Translations under genes and position numbers: made by a program
Assembly: GCA_023079485.1 (NCBI GenBank)
Contig: CM041087.1
Coordinates: 34,046,017 to 34,110,016 of the forward strand
Direction of reading: 5' to 3'
Source of the DNA: Archilochus colubris
Taxonomy: Eukaryota; Chordata; Aves; Apodiformes; Trochilidae
DNA length: 64,000 bases
Part shown: positions 48,301-58,844 of the stretch, piece after piece
How positions within the stretch are numbered: the first letter of the stretch is position 1
Layout: every line of letters starts with the position of its first letter
The notes under the pieces: generated by a model
Told to the model about the DNA's origin: nothing
Database searches by the model: none
Seen by the model: the letters and a program-made list of their open reading frames with translations, nothing else

Positions 48301-51300
48301 AGTCATGCCTTTTATCTTTGACAGCTGAAACGTAAAATGACAATAAACTGTGTGCTGTATTTGTTGCTTTGCAAAACAGCCCATGCTTTCATGAAGCATT
48401 TAATTAAAATGGATGTGTGGTATCATTAAGAACAGAAAACTTCAGTTTTCTTCTAAGAAGGTTCTGTTAAGTGCTCACACAATACAATTCTTTCCGTCCC
48501 TCTTTTAAAATGACATTTTGAAATGTAATAGCCTTCCTCATTCAAAATCAGAGTGGTAGCATTTATGTGGAAATTAGAAACATTTTATAATGCTGTGAAG
48601 ATGCTTCCAGATTTTTAAAGAATACTTTAATTTGATATTGTGAAATTCAAAAACAATGGCATTTATTTATATTTATATATTTATAATATAATACTGCTGT
48701 TCTCTGTGATAAATGTGGATCATGCAATCCTCTTAGTAACCATTCTTTTTCTCTTGGAATACAAATATTCCTTAATCTAAAATCAAAGAAGGCTGAAGTT
48801 TTCTAATGTTAAAAATGAGCAGTGTCTTTTCAGACAGAATGAACTGAGACACCTGCATTAAAAATAACAGGACCCAATTTGTACTTAGTAGAAGGTCCAT
48901 GTCATTTGTCATCCACCCAGGCCTTTTTTTTTTTTTTTCTCAGTGAGAGGTAAACCTACATGAGAAGTTCACTACATATGCAAGTCCTCACCAAAAGGAA
49001 GTCATAATATAACTACCACTGAATCAAAGAGTTGCTCTGACAGCATTAACACCATTACTTTATGTTACTGAGGGTATACAACAGTAACATAGAAATAGCA
49101 ATAGAATCCTTTAAGTACATGTGGATTACTGCAATCTGAACACATCTTTGAGGATTTGTATTTATACCGATTGCCTCAAAAGACTATGTTCTCATGGGGT
49201 CTAATTTTGAGAGAGGAACAGTCTCCACATTAGAAAAAAATAACAGAATATTCCATGCCATGGACAAATTTATCGCTACCGAGACGAAACCAGCAGCATG
49301 TCAGCATGCAACCATTTATTTCACTGCATTTAAAGCCCTAGGGTTGATTTTCAGATCCCCGTTTCACCTCTACTTCTTCACAAACCACTCATTCATAAAG
49401 CTAAAAAGGTCAGCCTCTCCAGCCATACACACTTGCCTGAGCTAATGCAATTATATGAAATTTCATTAGAACAAATATCCTGAAAGCAACTAAACAAACA
49501 AAAATACCCACTGTAACCATATAAAACACAATGAAATATATGACCTTGATAGGCTCTCCATGGGGAGACACCACCTCATCTGACAGCTCCATCATCTTCA
49601 GGGCCATCAATGCTATCTGAACAGCATGGGTTTCACTTTCCTTGTGTAAACCTCCAGCAACACAGTAGGCATCTCCAATAGTCTCAACCTAAAACAGTCA
49701 AATTTGTTCCTTAGTGTTACACTGACACAGAAAAGAATAATCTCTGACTTCAGTAAGAATTTTACCTACATATTGACTGTCTTATTTGTCCTGCCAAATT
49801 ATCTCAGTCCTGGCTAATGCTGCAGGACCATTCAAAAGGAAAAACTGCCCAATTTGGAGTTATTGCTGGGAATGATGCTAAATACTTTTTTTTGCTTGCC
49901 TGCTGTCAGGCACCAGTAGCTATAATTAAAAAATTATTTATACCAGATTCACAGCACCATCATCGAAATTAATTTTTAAAATGAACTCCAAGTTTTGATG
50001 GGTTTCTCTTGCAGCTACATGACTGCTGATTTTTTGTTTGCTTGTTTTATGATTTATCTTAATATGCCTTTCTTATAATGAAGATTTAGGGCAAAATAAT
50101 GAATAAAAATAATTTTTTTACTTCTATTATCCTCTGTACGACATAGTTTTAGTTTCTCTTCCTGTCTCAGAACCCCCCAGAAATGCAATAAATTGTGTAC
50201 CTTGTAGACATCCAGCTCTCCACATTGGTAATCAAAGCGAGTATAAAGCTCATTCAGCATGGTGATAACCTGCATAGGTGAGCACTGGGAACAGATGGCA
50301 GTGAATCCAACAATGTCAGAGAAAAGCATTGTGACATTATTAAATTTCTTGGCTTGCACAACTTGTCCCTGCCACAGCTGCTGAGCAACCTCTCCAGGAA
50401 AAATCGAAAACAGAAGATCAACAGTCTTCTTCTTTTCTTCTTCAAGTGCTTGATGAGCCTGCTCAAGGGTTGCTTTTAGCTTTCCTAATCTCTTCTTGAG
50501 TCCATCCTGAGCTCTGGCCTGCTCTCCTATCAGAACAACATCTCTCAGTGCATTGTGAATTGGAATATCTGAGAGGTACAACCCACGTCCAGTAAAATCT
50601 TCTAGTCTATCCACACAAGGAGATCCCAAAAATAGGATGGCACTGGATTCAAAGATATAGATCATTTGGCCTTTAAGATCCATTACCTGAAACAGTTGAA
50701 GAAAAAGAAATCATACAAAACATGCCCATCAATGATCTAGAAGAAGATTTAGGGGAAGTACCTAGGTAAGTCAGAGTGATCCATAGTCCTTATGATTTCA
50801 TTTAGTTGCTAAAGAGGTAACATGGTGTGCTAAAGCATAAAGCCATAAAGTAAGTTTCTTTTTCTTGAGACTCCTGGTGCAAAATCTGGACCACAATTTA
50901 AGGAAAGACACTCAATTATGTGTGGGTAGCAGTATCAGTTTCATCTTGGAAAGAAAGAAAAAAATAATAATTTTGTGCATTTTCATCTACTGATAAAATG
51001 TTACTGACTGTAGTGGCCTACAAATTTCTGCTAATAACTTGAGTATTTGATTCATGCAACACTTGGTAAGACAAAGCATGAAAATCTGCTTCAATTTTAT
51101 CATAGAATATTCAGTAATACTCAAAAAAAAAGAAGGATTTTGAATGAATTTTTTTATGGCCCTTCTGTATTCTGTTGTGTGATGTACAAGGCGCTGCAGA
51201 GGTCCATTTAACACTGCCATGAAAGTCCATTTTTTTAAAGAAATACCTTTACTTGCCAAAGCCAATCAGAGTCTACTACCCCTTGTAATCATTAAATTTT

Positions 51301-54300
51301 TGCCTGGTGCAGAAAGGGATCTGGGAGACAGTGGTTAATCAGTGCTACATTTTTTCTGACTTCATTAATAACTGGGTGAAAACTTTATTAATGTTCTTCA
51401 TTTAAGTACTTGTAGTGTTGAGTCTGAACTGGCAACTCAGCCTGGAATACCTCAGGTGTGTGTAAGATGGAAGTCAGCTGGGGCCAGTGATGAATAAAAA
51501 AATCATTAAAGAGCCAATATTTTTTACTGATTGAGGTCATTTGTCAGAGACCCAGCTTCAGTGGGTAATCCCAGCAGCTGAAAAAGTGGGATCTTTGGCG
51601 CCTGCATCTAATGAAAACATCAGAAAATCAAAGATACCAAAATATCAAACACACCAGAGTCTGGATGAGTACAGGAATTCTTCCTGGAGCTGTTGTTTCC
51701 AAATGATTGAGGGAAACTTTGGCATTGCTTTCCCTGCCACTGTTTTTGTGTTGGAGATGCCCTTATTCTCAGCAGCATGGTGTGTTACTGGCTTCATCTC
51801 AATTTACTGAGTTTATCTCAATATTTCAAGTAGTTATTTTTAAATAGAAATAACAGTCAGATTTTACTGCTGTTAAAGTCCTAAAGCACAGTTTTTACTG
51901 AATATTGGCCTCAGAATCTGGATTGCATTGGAATACCCTCAATAAATTATTCTTCCATTCTATTAGGTGCTCAGAGGTAGACAATACAAAGTGCACCACT
52001 TTTTTTTGTCTATTTTAACTCTATCCGAAGTAAACACAGAAATAACAGTTACAAAAATTCTCTTACCATGGATGATTTCATATCAGTATTGTCCCATCTT
52101 CTGACTCTTACAGTAAACTGCATATTTAGCATTGTCATTATTCCACTAAAAGTGCAGCTCACTTTGGGGGTAAGAATTTCAAAATACTCTTCAAAATTTG
52201 GCTTAGCTTGACATTCTCTCCTGGTCAAAAGTCTTCTTATCCCATTTCCAATTTGAAGAACTGACATATCCTTGTCAAACATAAAATGAAATGGGAAAGT
52301 CTTACAGAACACAGAGGCAGGGATCACAAGTGAAGACTGTGGTTTACACGGTGATAAGGAAGGTTTTGCGCTTTTGACTTGTATGGAGTACAGCAAATAA
52401 GGCTGATTAGCAAACTCAGTGCAGTCATTATGGAAACAAGGAGGCATAAGCATTACTTCCACCTCAGTTTCATACAAAATATGAGCTGCTGCTTTAATAA
52501 TACCAGGTAAAATAAGACTCGTGATTTTCTTTGGAAAGAAATAATACACATTTAAGAAGTCCTGATCTTTCTCCAGGCACAACATGGAGGAATCTTCAAG
52601 TCTGTCCTTTTTTCCTGCTTCTTGGCTGTGGCCACTCTGCTTCAGCAGAGTAGTGAAGCTGTTCAAGAAGTCCTTAAGGGTTCCTCCAATAACCCCCAAT
52701 ATGTGTTCATCTTCTTCATAGCATATTTTGAATAGCTCTTCACCGAGAGATTCCCGTAGAGACTCCACGGGAACACCTGCATGGAACCACATTTTAGTCA
52801 GAACTGCACTCATCATCCTGAATCTCAGGCTAACCTCCATATTTTTCACGCCAGACCATATCAAATTAGCAATATCCTTCCTTGACCTAGCACTGACAAC
52901 TGAGAGCTCTCTATTTAGAAGTTCTGCTGTAAACAAAGACAAACTTGTGTTGCCTGGAAAACAGGAAGAAAACAGGTTGTAGTTTGGAAAGATCCAATAT
53001 TTGGTGTTCTTTGTACAGTTGCAAACAGACTGAATGCCAGTTTTGGCATAGGATTTAACCCAATTCCTTTGGCTTGATATACAGAAGTAAAGCCAGAATT
53101 CAAAAACCTAAAATAAGAATAAAACAGGATCTGTGCATACATACAGGCATAAGTATTATGCCTGATCCAATAAATGAAATGGCTAGGAATATTCCAGGGC
53201 ACTGAGGTCAGTTGGCACAGAAAAGCTCACACCTTTGATAGCAAACTTGTTTTAACAGGATAGCAGCATCCAGACTGTTGGGAACGTTCCAACTTCCCAA
53301 CTGTTACTGCAAATCATTTGGGGAAGTGTTATCTGTCACAGGCTGACTGTGCCAGGACCAGCACTTTGAAGTGTCCAGAAGAGCATGTTTCAGTTCCTGG
53401 AAAATTCTGATTTACTATTACAGATGTAGCTGGAGAGTTCTGTAATGCAAACTACAGCAGTTCTCTTCTGACAGACTGGAGTCCTTCAGAAGATGAAAAG
53501 GATCAAAGAGTTTTACATGAGTATAAAACTGTAACTTATGACTACATGGATGCTAGATCTTACTAGTGGATGCTTCTATAAAAGCTCAGACTTGAGAAAA
53601 TAATTTCTTTAGCTCAAATGTTGACACTCTGAACTTGTTAGTTGCAGTGATCATAGTTCAGTTGTGTTGTCAGCATCACGGAGGAAATGATTTCTTAGTA
53701 ACAAAACCAATTTTTACATACAAGTATTATTTTATATATACTGCACAGAAAATTTATTATTAAACAACCTTACAGTACCTGCTGCATTAGCATGATCACT
53801 GATTATTTTTTCAAAATCTTCTCTATCCTCAGTTTTTCTGTAAAAATCATAAAAATACAAAGAAGCCTTCTTAGAAATCAATATTTTTACAATGAATATT
53901 GTAAACATAGCAAGTAAACCTACCCTTTCTTTAATGTGTACAGACCAAATTCTGCTGATCAAATGGGCAATTTTTCATTAATTTAAAATAAGGTCTTGGT
54001 AGGATCTTAGATTATCCTGTGCATTGGTGATAAATTAAAGTTTAAGTGGTTTGAGCTCGGATTATAGATTGAGGCCAAATGCTGTAGACTGTAATTTATT
54101 AAAAACTCTTAGGTTGTGAGAGTCCTGCTTTTGTTTGGCTTAGCTTTTGTGCTTGTAGCCTTAATTATATTTCACAACGTATTGTAAAATATGATTGGCA
54201 TTTACATTCAAGCATTTTTTGGAATTACATTGCATTAAATTCAAAAGAGGTGAGAAAGTATTTCTGGTTTGAGAGGAAATGTCAGTAGCAACTTTAAGTT

Positions 54301-57300
54301 CAAAATGAGTTGTTCATTGGTACTACTCCAGACTCTGTGATACAGAGCTGCAGCCCTCTTTGAGGTCTCTTGAAGTCAATGATGTCAACCTTAATGTCAG
54401 ACCCAAACCAATGAGAAGGACATATAGCTTAGATTAAATATTTAAACTCTATATAAGGAATAAGCTTTTGATACATGCCTTCTGAATTTCTTCACTTGAA
54501 ATATCTTAGATATGTTCATATGCAAAAGCAGTCCAGACATGTAGGTCTGGTTTATATTTGCATTATTTCATCATCCTGAATAGCATAATTTTTTTGTTTA
54601 AAACTAATACTCCAGGTAGCAACCTATAATTAAGGGCACAGAAAATATTCATATTAATTAGCCACTCAGCAATTACAACATACATCTGACCAGCTGTCTT
54701 GGGTTCAGTTCATGCATGTAAAGTGCTTTGAAACTATCAGTATAACACAAAAGACAGATTGTAATTTTCTTATCAAGTAGTTTCCAATTTCATTATTTTT
54801 CTCTTTTTTTTGAAAGGAGATTTAAACTGAAGGACTTATATTTTCAGATGTGTTAAATAAATTGGATCCTCAATGTATAATCAGATGCTAAGAAATTCTA
54901 ACTCCCTGCAAGGCTCAAATGATTAATATTGGATTTCAGCACTAAGGAGTGCTGAAAATCAAGCTGAGTTCCTCCTAAATATAAATCAGAACCCCAGTGA
55001 GCCCAGTGAAAACATGTATGTCAGTATCTGTAGCTTATTACTGTTCACTATCAGAAGCTAATTTATTTTTTTTTATAGTACTAGTATTTTTCATTTTAAA
55101 TTATTTTCCTGGGATCTTAGAAACACTGGGCTAGATACATATAGAGCCACATTTACCTCTCTACCCATGCCTGTGTAGTCTCTAAGTTCCTCCAAAGTAT
55201 TTGCTCATTTTAAACATAGTCCTGGCATGTTTCCCTGCACAAATGGCTCAATATTCCTATTACTTTCCCAACTCCGTGAGTGACTTAAATGTTTGGGTTT
55301 TTTTAATAAACCAAATGATTATTAACTTACATTGCATGAAATGTTACACACCAGTTTGACAAGATAATTGCAAACAGACCCCAGGAGTCCTGATTCCCAG
55401 TCACTACCCCAGGCCCCATGAACTCTCTACAAAACATGTTTGCTGTGAAGTTAGTGGCAAACCCATTACACATACATACCTGGCTTCTTTTATGCTGTGT
55501 TTTGCAAGTGTTCTCTGAAGTGCAAGATTTAGTCTTTCAAACTACAGAAGAAAAAAAATGTATGTTGATTAAAATGTCATTGCTGAAAACTTATTCATAA
55601 GAAAAACACTTTTATACAGAAAACACTTTTATACTTTGCTGTCCTTGGGAATAACAGCTTTTTTTCAAGCTGGTTTAATTGTTAAGAAGAACATCTCATT
55701 TCTGTGCTTGGGGTTTAGTTTATGTTGATGTTTTCAGCTCCAATGCCACCAGTAATTAAGCCCCTTAGCTGCTGTGTGCCAAAGGGGCTGCATTTTCAAT
55801 GTAGTGATATCCTTTCCCTCCAAGCTGCCACATAGCAATACAGACAATGCTGCTAAGAAATAAGTATAACTGACTCTAAGTATAACTTTATATTGTTACA
55901 CATCCCCCTCAAAAAAGCCTTGGATGTAAAATGCAGAATGAAATCTTTTCAGATTAAAATATATTCTCTTATTAGAAAATGTCAGTTATATTCTGCATTA
56001 TGACCACTGCAGAACATTAAAAATTAAACTTTCTTGGCATATTAAGAGTTAATTTTTTTTCAGGGTAATTAAAGAAGTGTCAAGATTGATACTGCAAAAA
56101 TAACAGTTTCAAGTGAAGCTATAAGGAGCGAGAGAGCATTCCCTGCTTCATATTACCTCCTTTTCTATTTTCAATACTATAGCATTTCAAGACAATGTTA
56201 GAACCATTTATTTTATTAATTTGTAAAACAAGAAGAATTTTGACTATGTATGCTGCAAACCCAAATATCTTCCAGTTGAAAATCCAATGTCTGTAGCAAA
56301 GCTCTGTAAAAGGATTCTGGAATAGAATCCTCCTTACACCTTTATTTACCTCAGTCCCATGGTTCCATAGCCTTTCTCTAGTTCATCATTGGAACAGATA
56401 CAACACAGAGAAACATGCACATTTCAAATTGTTGAGGCCAGTAAAGCTGCTTAAAGTATGTTGTCTCCCACCATTCAAAACCCAAACTTCCCATGGAGGC
56501 AGTGTCACTGAGCTGTACCTACACTGCCATGGTACAATTCCTCCCTGAGGCTGGCTATGGGCTGGCTTTGCTTTGCTTCTCATTCCCTGAAGGCTCCAGC
56601 ACTTGCTACTTGATGTGTCTTTTACTTTTTTGTATTGTCAAAAGCAAAGTTTGCACATGCCAAGAAAATACTATGTGAAAGAAAGGCAATATTCTTTAGA
56701 CATTTGCCAAACCAAAAGCTTAACTTAATTCTACCATTTTTATGTACACAATTTAAATTACATCTGTGTATAAACTGGTCCAGTAAAAGTGGAACTCCAT
56801 CCAATTCACTCCTTGTCTCTGATAAATGTTCTCTACATTTCTGTAAACACCCAGAGCAGCAATAAAGAGAATCACATTCACTACATAATACCTCAAATTT
56901 AATCAAGATTTATTCTGGGTTCACTGACTTCTGAAATTCCAGGCACAACTCACTGTTTTCATGAGGAATTCAAGAGTCACTCAGGGTCATGCTCTGGGCC
57001 CCTGTTTTGAAGTTCACAATTGGAAGGGAGATGATGAGAGTTGCTGATGGTTAAGGCAACTAAAACTATACTTTTAAACAAGGAAAATCTTCCTATAGAG
57101 AACTGGGATCGGACAGATGCTTAGGTCTTGACCCCAAATCAGCATGAGAACAGACTACTATACATGGACATGTTCCAATCAGTATGCCTTGAATACCTGT
57201 AAAAAGCAGTGATAATAACGTTCAGCTGAAAGATCCTAGGGTACATGGTAATAATATCCTTGAATTTATCAAGTTTTTCTCCCAGCTGATGAACTAGACT

Positions 57301-58682
57301 ACCACAATTATATAAAAGGCATCTGCATACATTTATACTGCTCTTTAAAGAGAAAAATTACCAATTATTTCATTAAAAATCCCAGCAAGTATATACTGAA
57401 AAGCAATACAGCAACCACGACACCAAAGGGACTCACAGAATGAACATCAGTTAATTCAGAAATTAAAATTCCTTTCCTCTCTACATTTAAAGATCATTTT
57501 AAAGGGCCAAATTTCTTCTGTGTAAGTCCAGAAGAGGCAAAAAGGAGCCCATAAAAAATTGATAGAGCTTATAAAAGCTGAAGTAAATGAAGAGCTGCAG
57601 AAAAGATAAAAGAACTGCAAATAGGTTTAAGAGAACTCCAGCACATTTAGTGAAGTACATTGATGGTCAAATAGTAGAATTGTAATTAACATTTGTCATC
57701 TGTAGTCCCAATATAAGACAGTCGCTTCTTTCACACTTTCCACAGAATTTGAGGCTAGCCCAAGTGTTGAATGTTATGGGGTTGCATTTTTCATGTTCTT
57801 TTTACAGAAACAAACCCTGCTATTCATATCCACTCAAGCAAACCACTGTGCATGCACTGTACCTGTTTTCAGTTGAGTGGAGCAGAGACATGGGAATATT
57901 TTTGTGGTAAACACAGACAAAATGGTTTTTAAAATAGTATTGCAGGAGGTTAGCATCATAACAGGTGAAAATTGCTATTTTAAATTTCTTTGTGATAAGG
58001 AATAATGTACATAGAAGTATCGATGAAGTTTGGTGAACTGATGAGGTGATCACATAATTTACATAATTAGGTAGCAAGGCAGAGTTTCTCTAATTGTATC
58101 TTTATTTCTTTTAAAAATTGCTACAGAAAACCATGGATTTAAATGGAATCTAATTATCAGTGGAAGGTTGCAGATATAAGGCAAAATTATGGAGAAACAT
58201 AGGCAAATCCATGGAAGTGTGTACAGAACTGATTGTGGCGGAATTGTATCCAGAAGGACTGTAAAAAAGATGAAAAAATGATTTAATCTATGAGGAACTC
58301 CACAAGAACACAAACTTTGAAGTCAAAACCATTTTCTAAAAGCTTACATCTAAAGGCTGGCATAAAATGGTTTTTTTGTATTTATAATCAAAGGTTATTA
58401 AAGTATCATCGGTATTATGCAGGCTCTATTTACCTCAGGAAATAATAGTTTGCAAATACTTTCAGTTAATGTGTGCAGGTACACTCTACTTCTGCTCGTT
58501 TTCCTTTGTGGAAGGTTTCTTTGAGCCTCTTTTTCATGGACTTCTTTGCAGATGGGCAAAGCTTCTTTAGAGCTGTTTTCTTTGCAATCCTTGTCATGTT
58601 CCTCAGTAATGTGACTCTGAGTAACTAAGGAGAAAGGACATTCCCCTGTGATCTTCAAGTCTTTCAGTTTTGTACAGAACAT
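45161..58682 (-). CDS. GUCY1A1: Soluble guanylate cyclase subunit alpha-1 (complete, 8 coding exons)
   Basis: This gene encodes the alpha partner of the NO receptor, which makes cGMP with beta-1. The coding sequence joins 58682-58434, 55541-55480, 53837-53779, 52776-52067, 50686-50201, 49688-49545, 47469-47315 and 45362-45161. It gives 688 codons and a TAA stop (human has 690). Visible parts are a divergent N-terminus; an H-NOX-like region (about 80-260) without the heme histidine, as in all alpha subunits; a PAS-like region (about 270-370, [14 protein letters not shown]); a charged coiled-coil helix (about 410-450); and the cyclase domain. The metal-binding aspartates are D484 (FSDIVGF) and D528 (VETIGDAYC). 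The position equivalent to the beta-1 catalytic Arg is Lys (LANKFES), consistent with one true and one degenerate site in the heterodimer. Order and orientation relative to GUCY1B1 match the known vertebrate linkage. Confidence 0.97.
45363..47314 (-). other. GUCY1A1: GUCY1A1 intron 7
   Basis: AT-rich intron of 1952 bases with a T-tract near 46005-46018. No gene or mobile element recognised. Confidence 0.85.
47315..47469 (-). CDS. GUCY1A1: GUCY1A1 coding exon 7
   Basis: A 155-nt exon encoding residues 571-621 plus two bases of R622: [37 protein letters not shown] and INVSPTTY. The acceptor is TTACTTAAAG; the donor is GTATAG. It forms the core of the alpha half of the cyclase interface. Confidence 0.96.
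47470..49544 (-). other. GUCY1A1: GUCY1A1 intron 6
   Basis: AT-rich intron of 2075 bases between GTCATA and TTAAAG. A T-rich stretch lies near 48925. Nothing else recognised. Confidence 0.85.
49545..49688 (-). CDS. GUCY1A1: GUCY1A1 coding exon 6: second metal Asp
   Basis: This 144-nt, phase 0 exon encodes residues 523-570: [17 protein letters not shown] through SPHGEPIK, with D528. The acceptor is TTTTAG. The donor is AAG-GTCATA, which has GT but departs from consensus at positions +3, +5 and +6. Skipping the exon would keep the frame but remove a metal ligand. Confidence 0.95.
49689..50200 (-). other. GUCY1A1: GUCY1A1 intron 5
   Basis: Intron of 512 bases with no recognised feature. It splits the cyclase domain after VYK, at the same place as intron 10 of GUCY1B1. 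Confidence 0.88.
50201..50686 (-). CDS. GUCY1A1: GUCY1A1 coding exon 5: coiled coil and first metal Asp
   Basis: This 486-nt, phase 0 exon encodes residues 361-522. It contains [34 protein letters not shown], the charged helix [20 protein letters not shown], and the catalytic strand [17 protein letters not shown] with D484. The acceptor is TTTCAG; the donor is GTACAC after TACAAG. Confidence 0.97.
50687..52066 (-). other. GUCY1A1: GUCY1A1 intron 4
   Basis: Intron of 1380 bases; no repeat or gene recognised. Confidence 0.85.
52067..52776 (-). CDS. GUCY1A1: GUCY1A1 coding exon 4: large regulatory exon
   Basis: This 710-nt exon encodes residues 124-360. It contains [39 protein letters not shown] (the H-NOX-like region, with no heme histidine), [34 protein letters not shown], and [19 protein letters not shown] of the PAS-like domain. 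The acceptor is CATGCAG; the donor is GTAAGA after TCCATG. Confidence 0.97.
52777..53778 (-). other. GUCY1A1: GUCY1A1 intron 3
   Basis: Intron of 1002 bases; no recognised feature. Confidence 0.85.
53779..53837 (-). CDS. GUCY1A1: GUCY1A1 coding exon 3
   Basis: A 59-nt exon encoding [19 protein letters not shown] and the first base of G124. The acceptor is TTTTACAG; the donor is GTACTG. It is diverged from human (EREDFEKTIAEQAVAAG) but clearly homologous. Confidence 0.93.
53838..55479 (-). other. GUCY1A1: GUCY1A1 intron 2
   Basis: AT-rich intron of 1642 bases; no recognised feature. Confidence 0.85.
55480..55541 (-). CDS. GUCY1A1: GUCY1A1 coding exon 2
   Basis: A 62-nt exon encoding [20 protein letters not shown] plus two bases of R104. 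The acceptor is TTCTGTAG; the donor is GTATGT. Confidence 0.94.
55542..58433 (-). other. GUCY1A1: GUCY1A1 intron 1 (first after the start codon)
   Basis: Intron of 2892 bases, AT-rich. It contains a 17-base tandem duplication at about 55602-55634, close to exon 2. No gene recognised. Confidence 0.85.
55602..55634. repeat. 17-base tandem duplication
   Basis: AAAACACTTTTATACAG is followed at once by AAAACACTTTTATAC: a small recent-looking direct duplication. Confidence 0.8.
58434..58682 (-). CDS. GUCY1A1: GUCY1A1 first coding exon
   Basis: Residues 1-83, from [17 protein letters not shown] to SICKLLFPE, with donor GTAAATAG. The middle (about 20-55) is poorly conserved with human, as expected. 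[14 protein letters not shown] matches the family. The ATG at 58682 was chosen because it gives the family start; codons upstream in frame contain no other ATG back to at least 58757. Confidence 0.95.
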
Positions 58683-58844
58683 ACTGTATGAAGTCTCTCT
58701 CTTGAGATTAAGATTACTTGGCTTTATGTTTGATAGTTCTCTTCTGTTTACTAACAAGTGCAGAAGATGCCAGAATAGTAGATAAGGAATCCACTGTGGA
58801 AGATGACTGGTAGCTGCAAATCAACACAGAACAAATGTGAACCC
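58683..58844 (-). other. GUCY1A1: Probable 5' untranslated part of GUCY1A1 first coding exon
   Basis: A strong acceptor candidate lies just upstream on the minus strand: a long pyrimidine tract ending TTGTTTTGTAG, with the exon opening at 58844 (GGGTTCAC). A second, weaker acceptor (TTTGCAG before CTACCAG) lies inside. If correct, the true promoter and first exon are further upstream, perhaps outside the window (inference). Confidence 0.6.

Noticed and set aside
58683..58757. N-terminal extension of GUCY1A1 upstream of MFCTKL
   Set aside because: The frame is open but the codon at 58757 is TTG, not ATG. The family protein begins at MFCTKL, so this is 5' leader.
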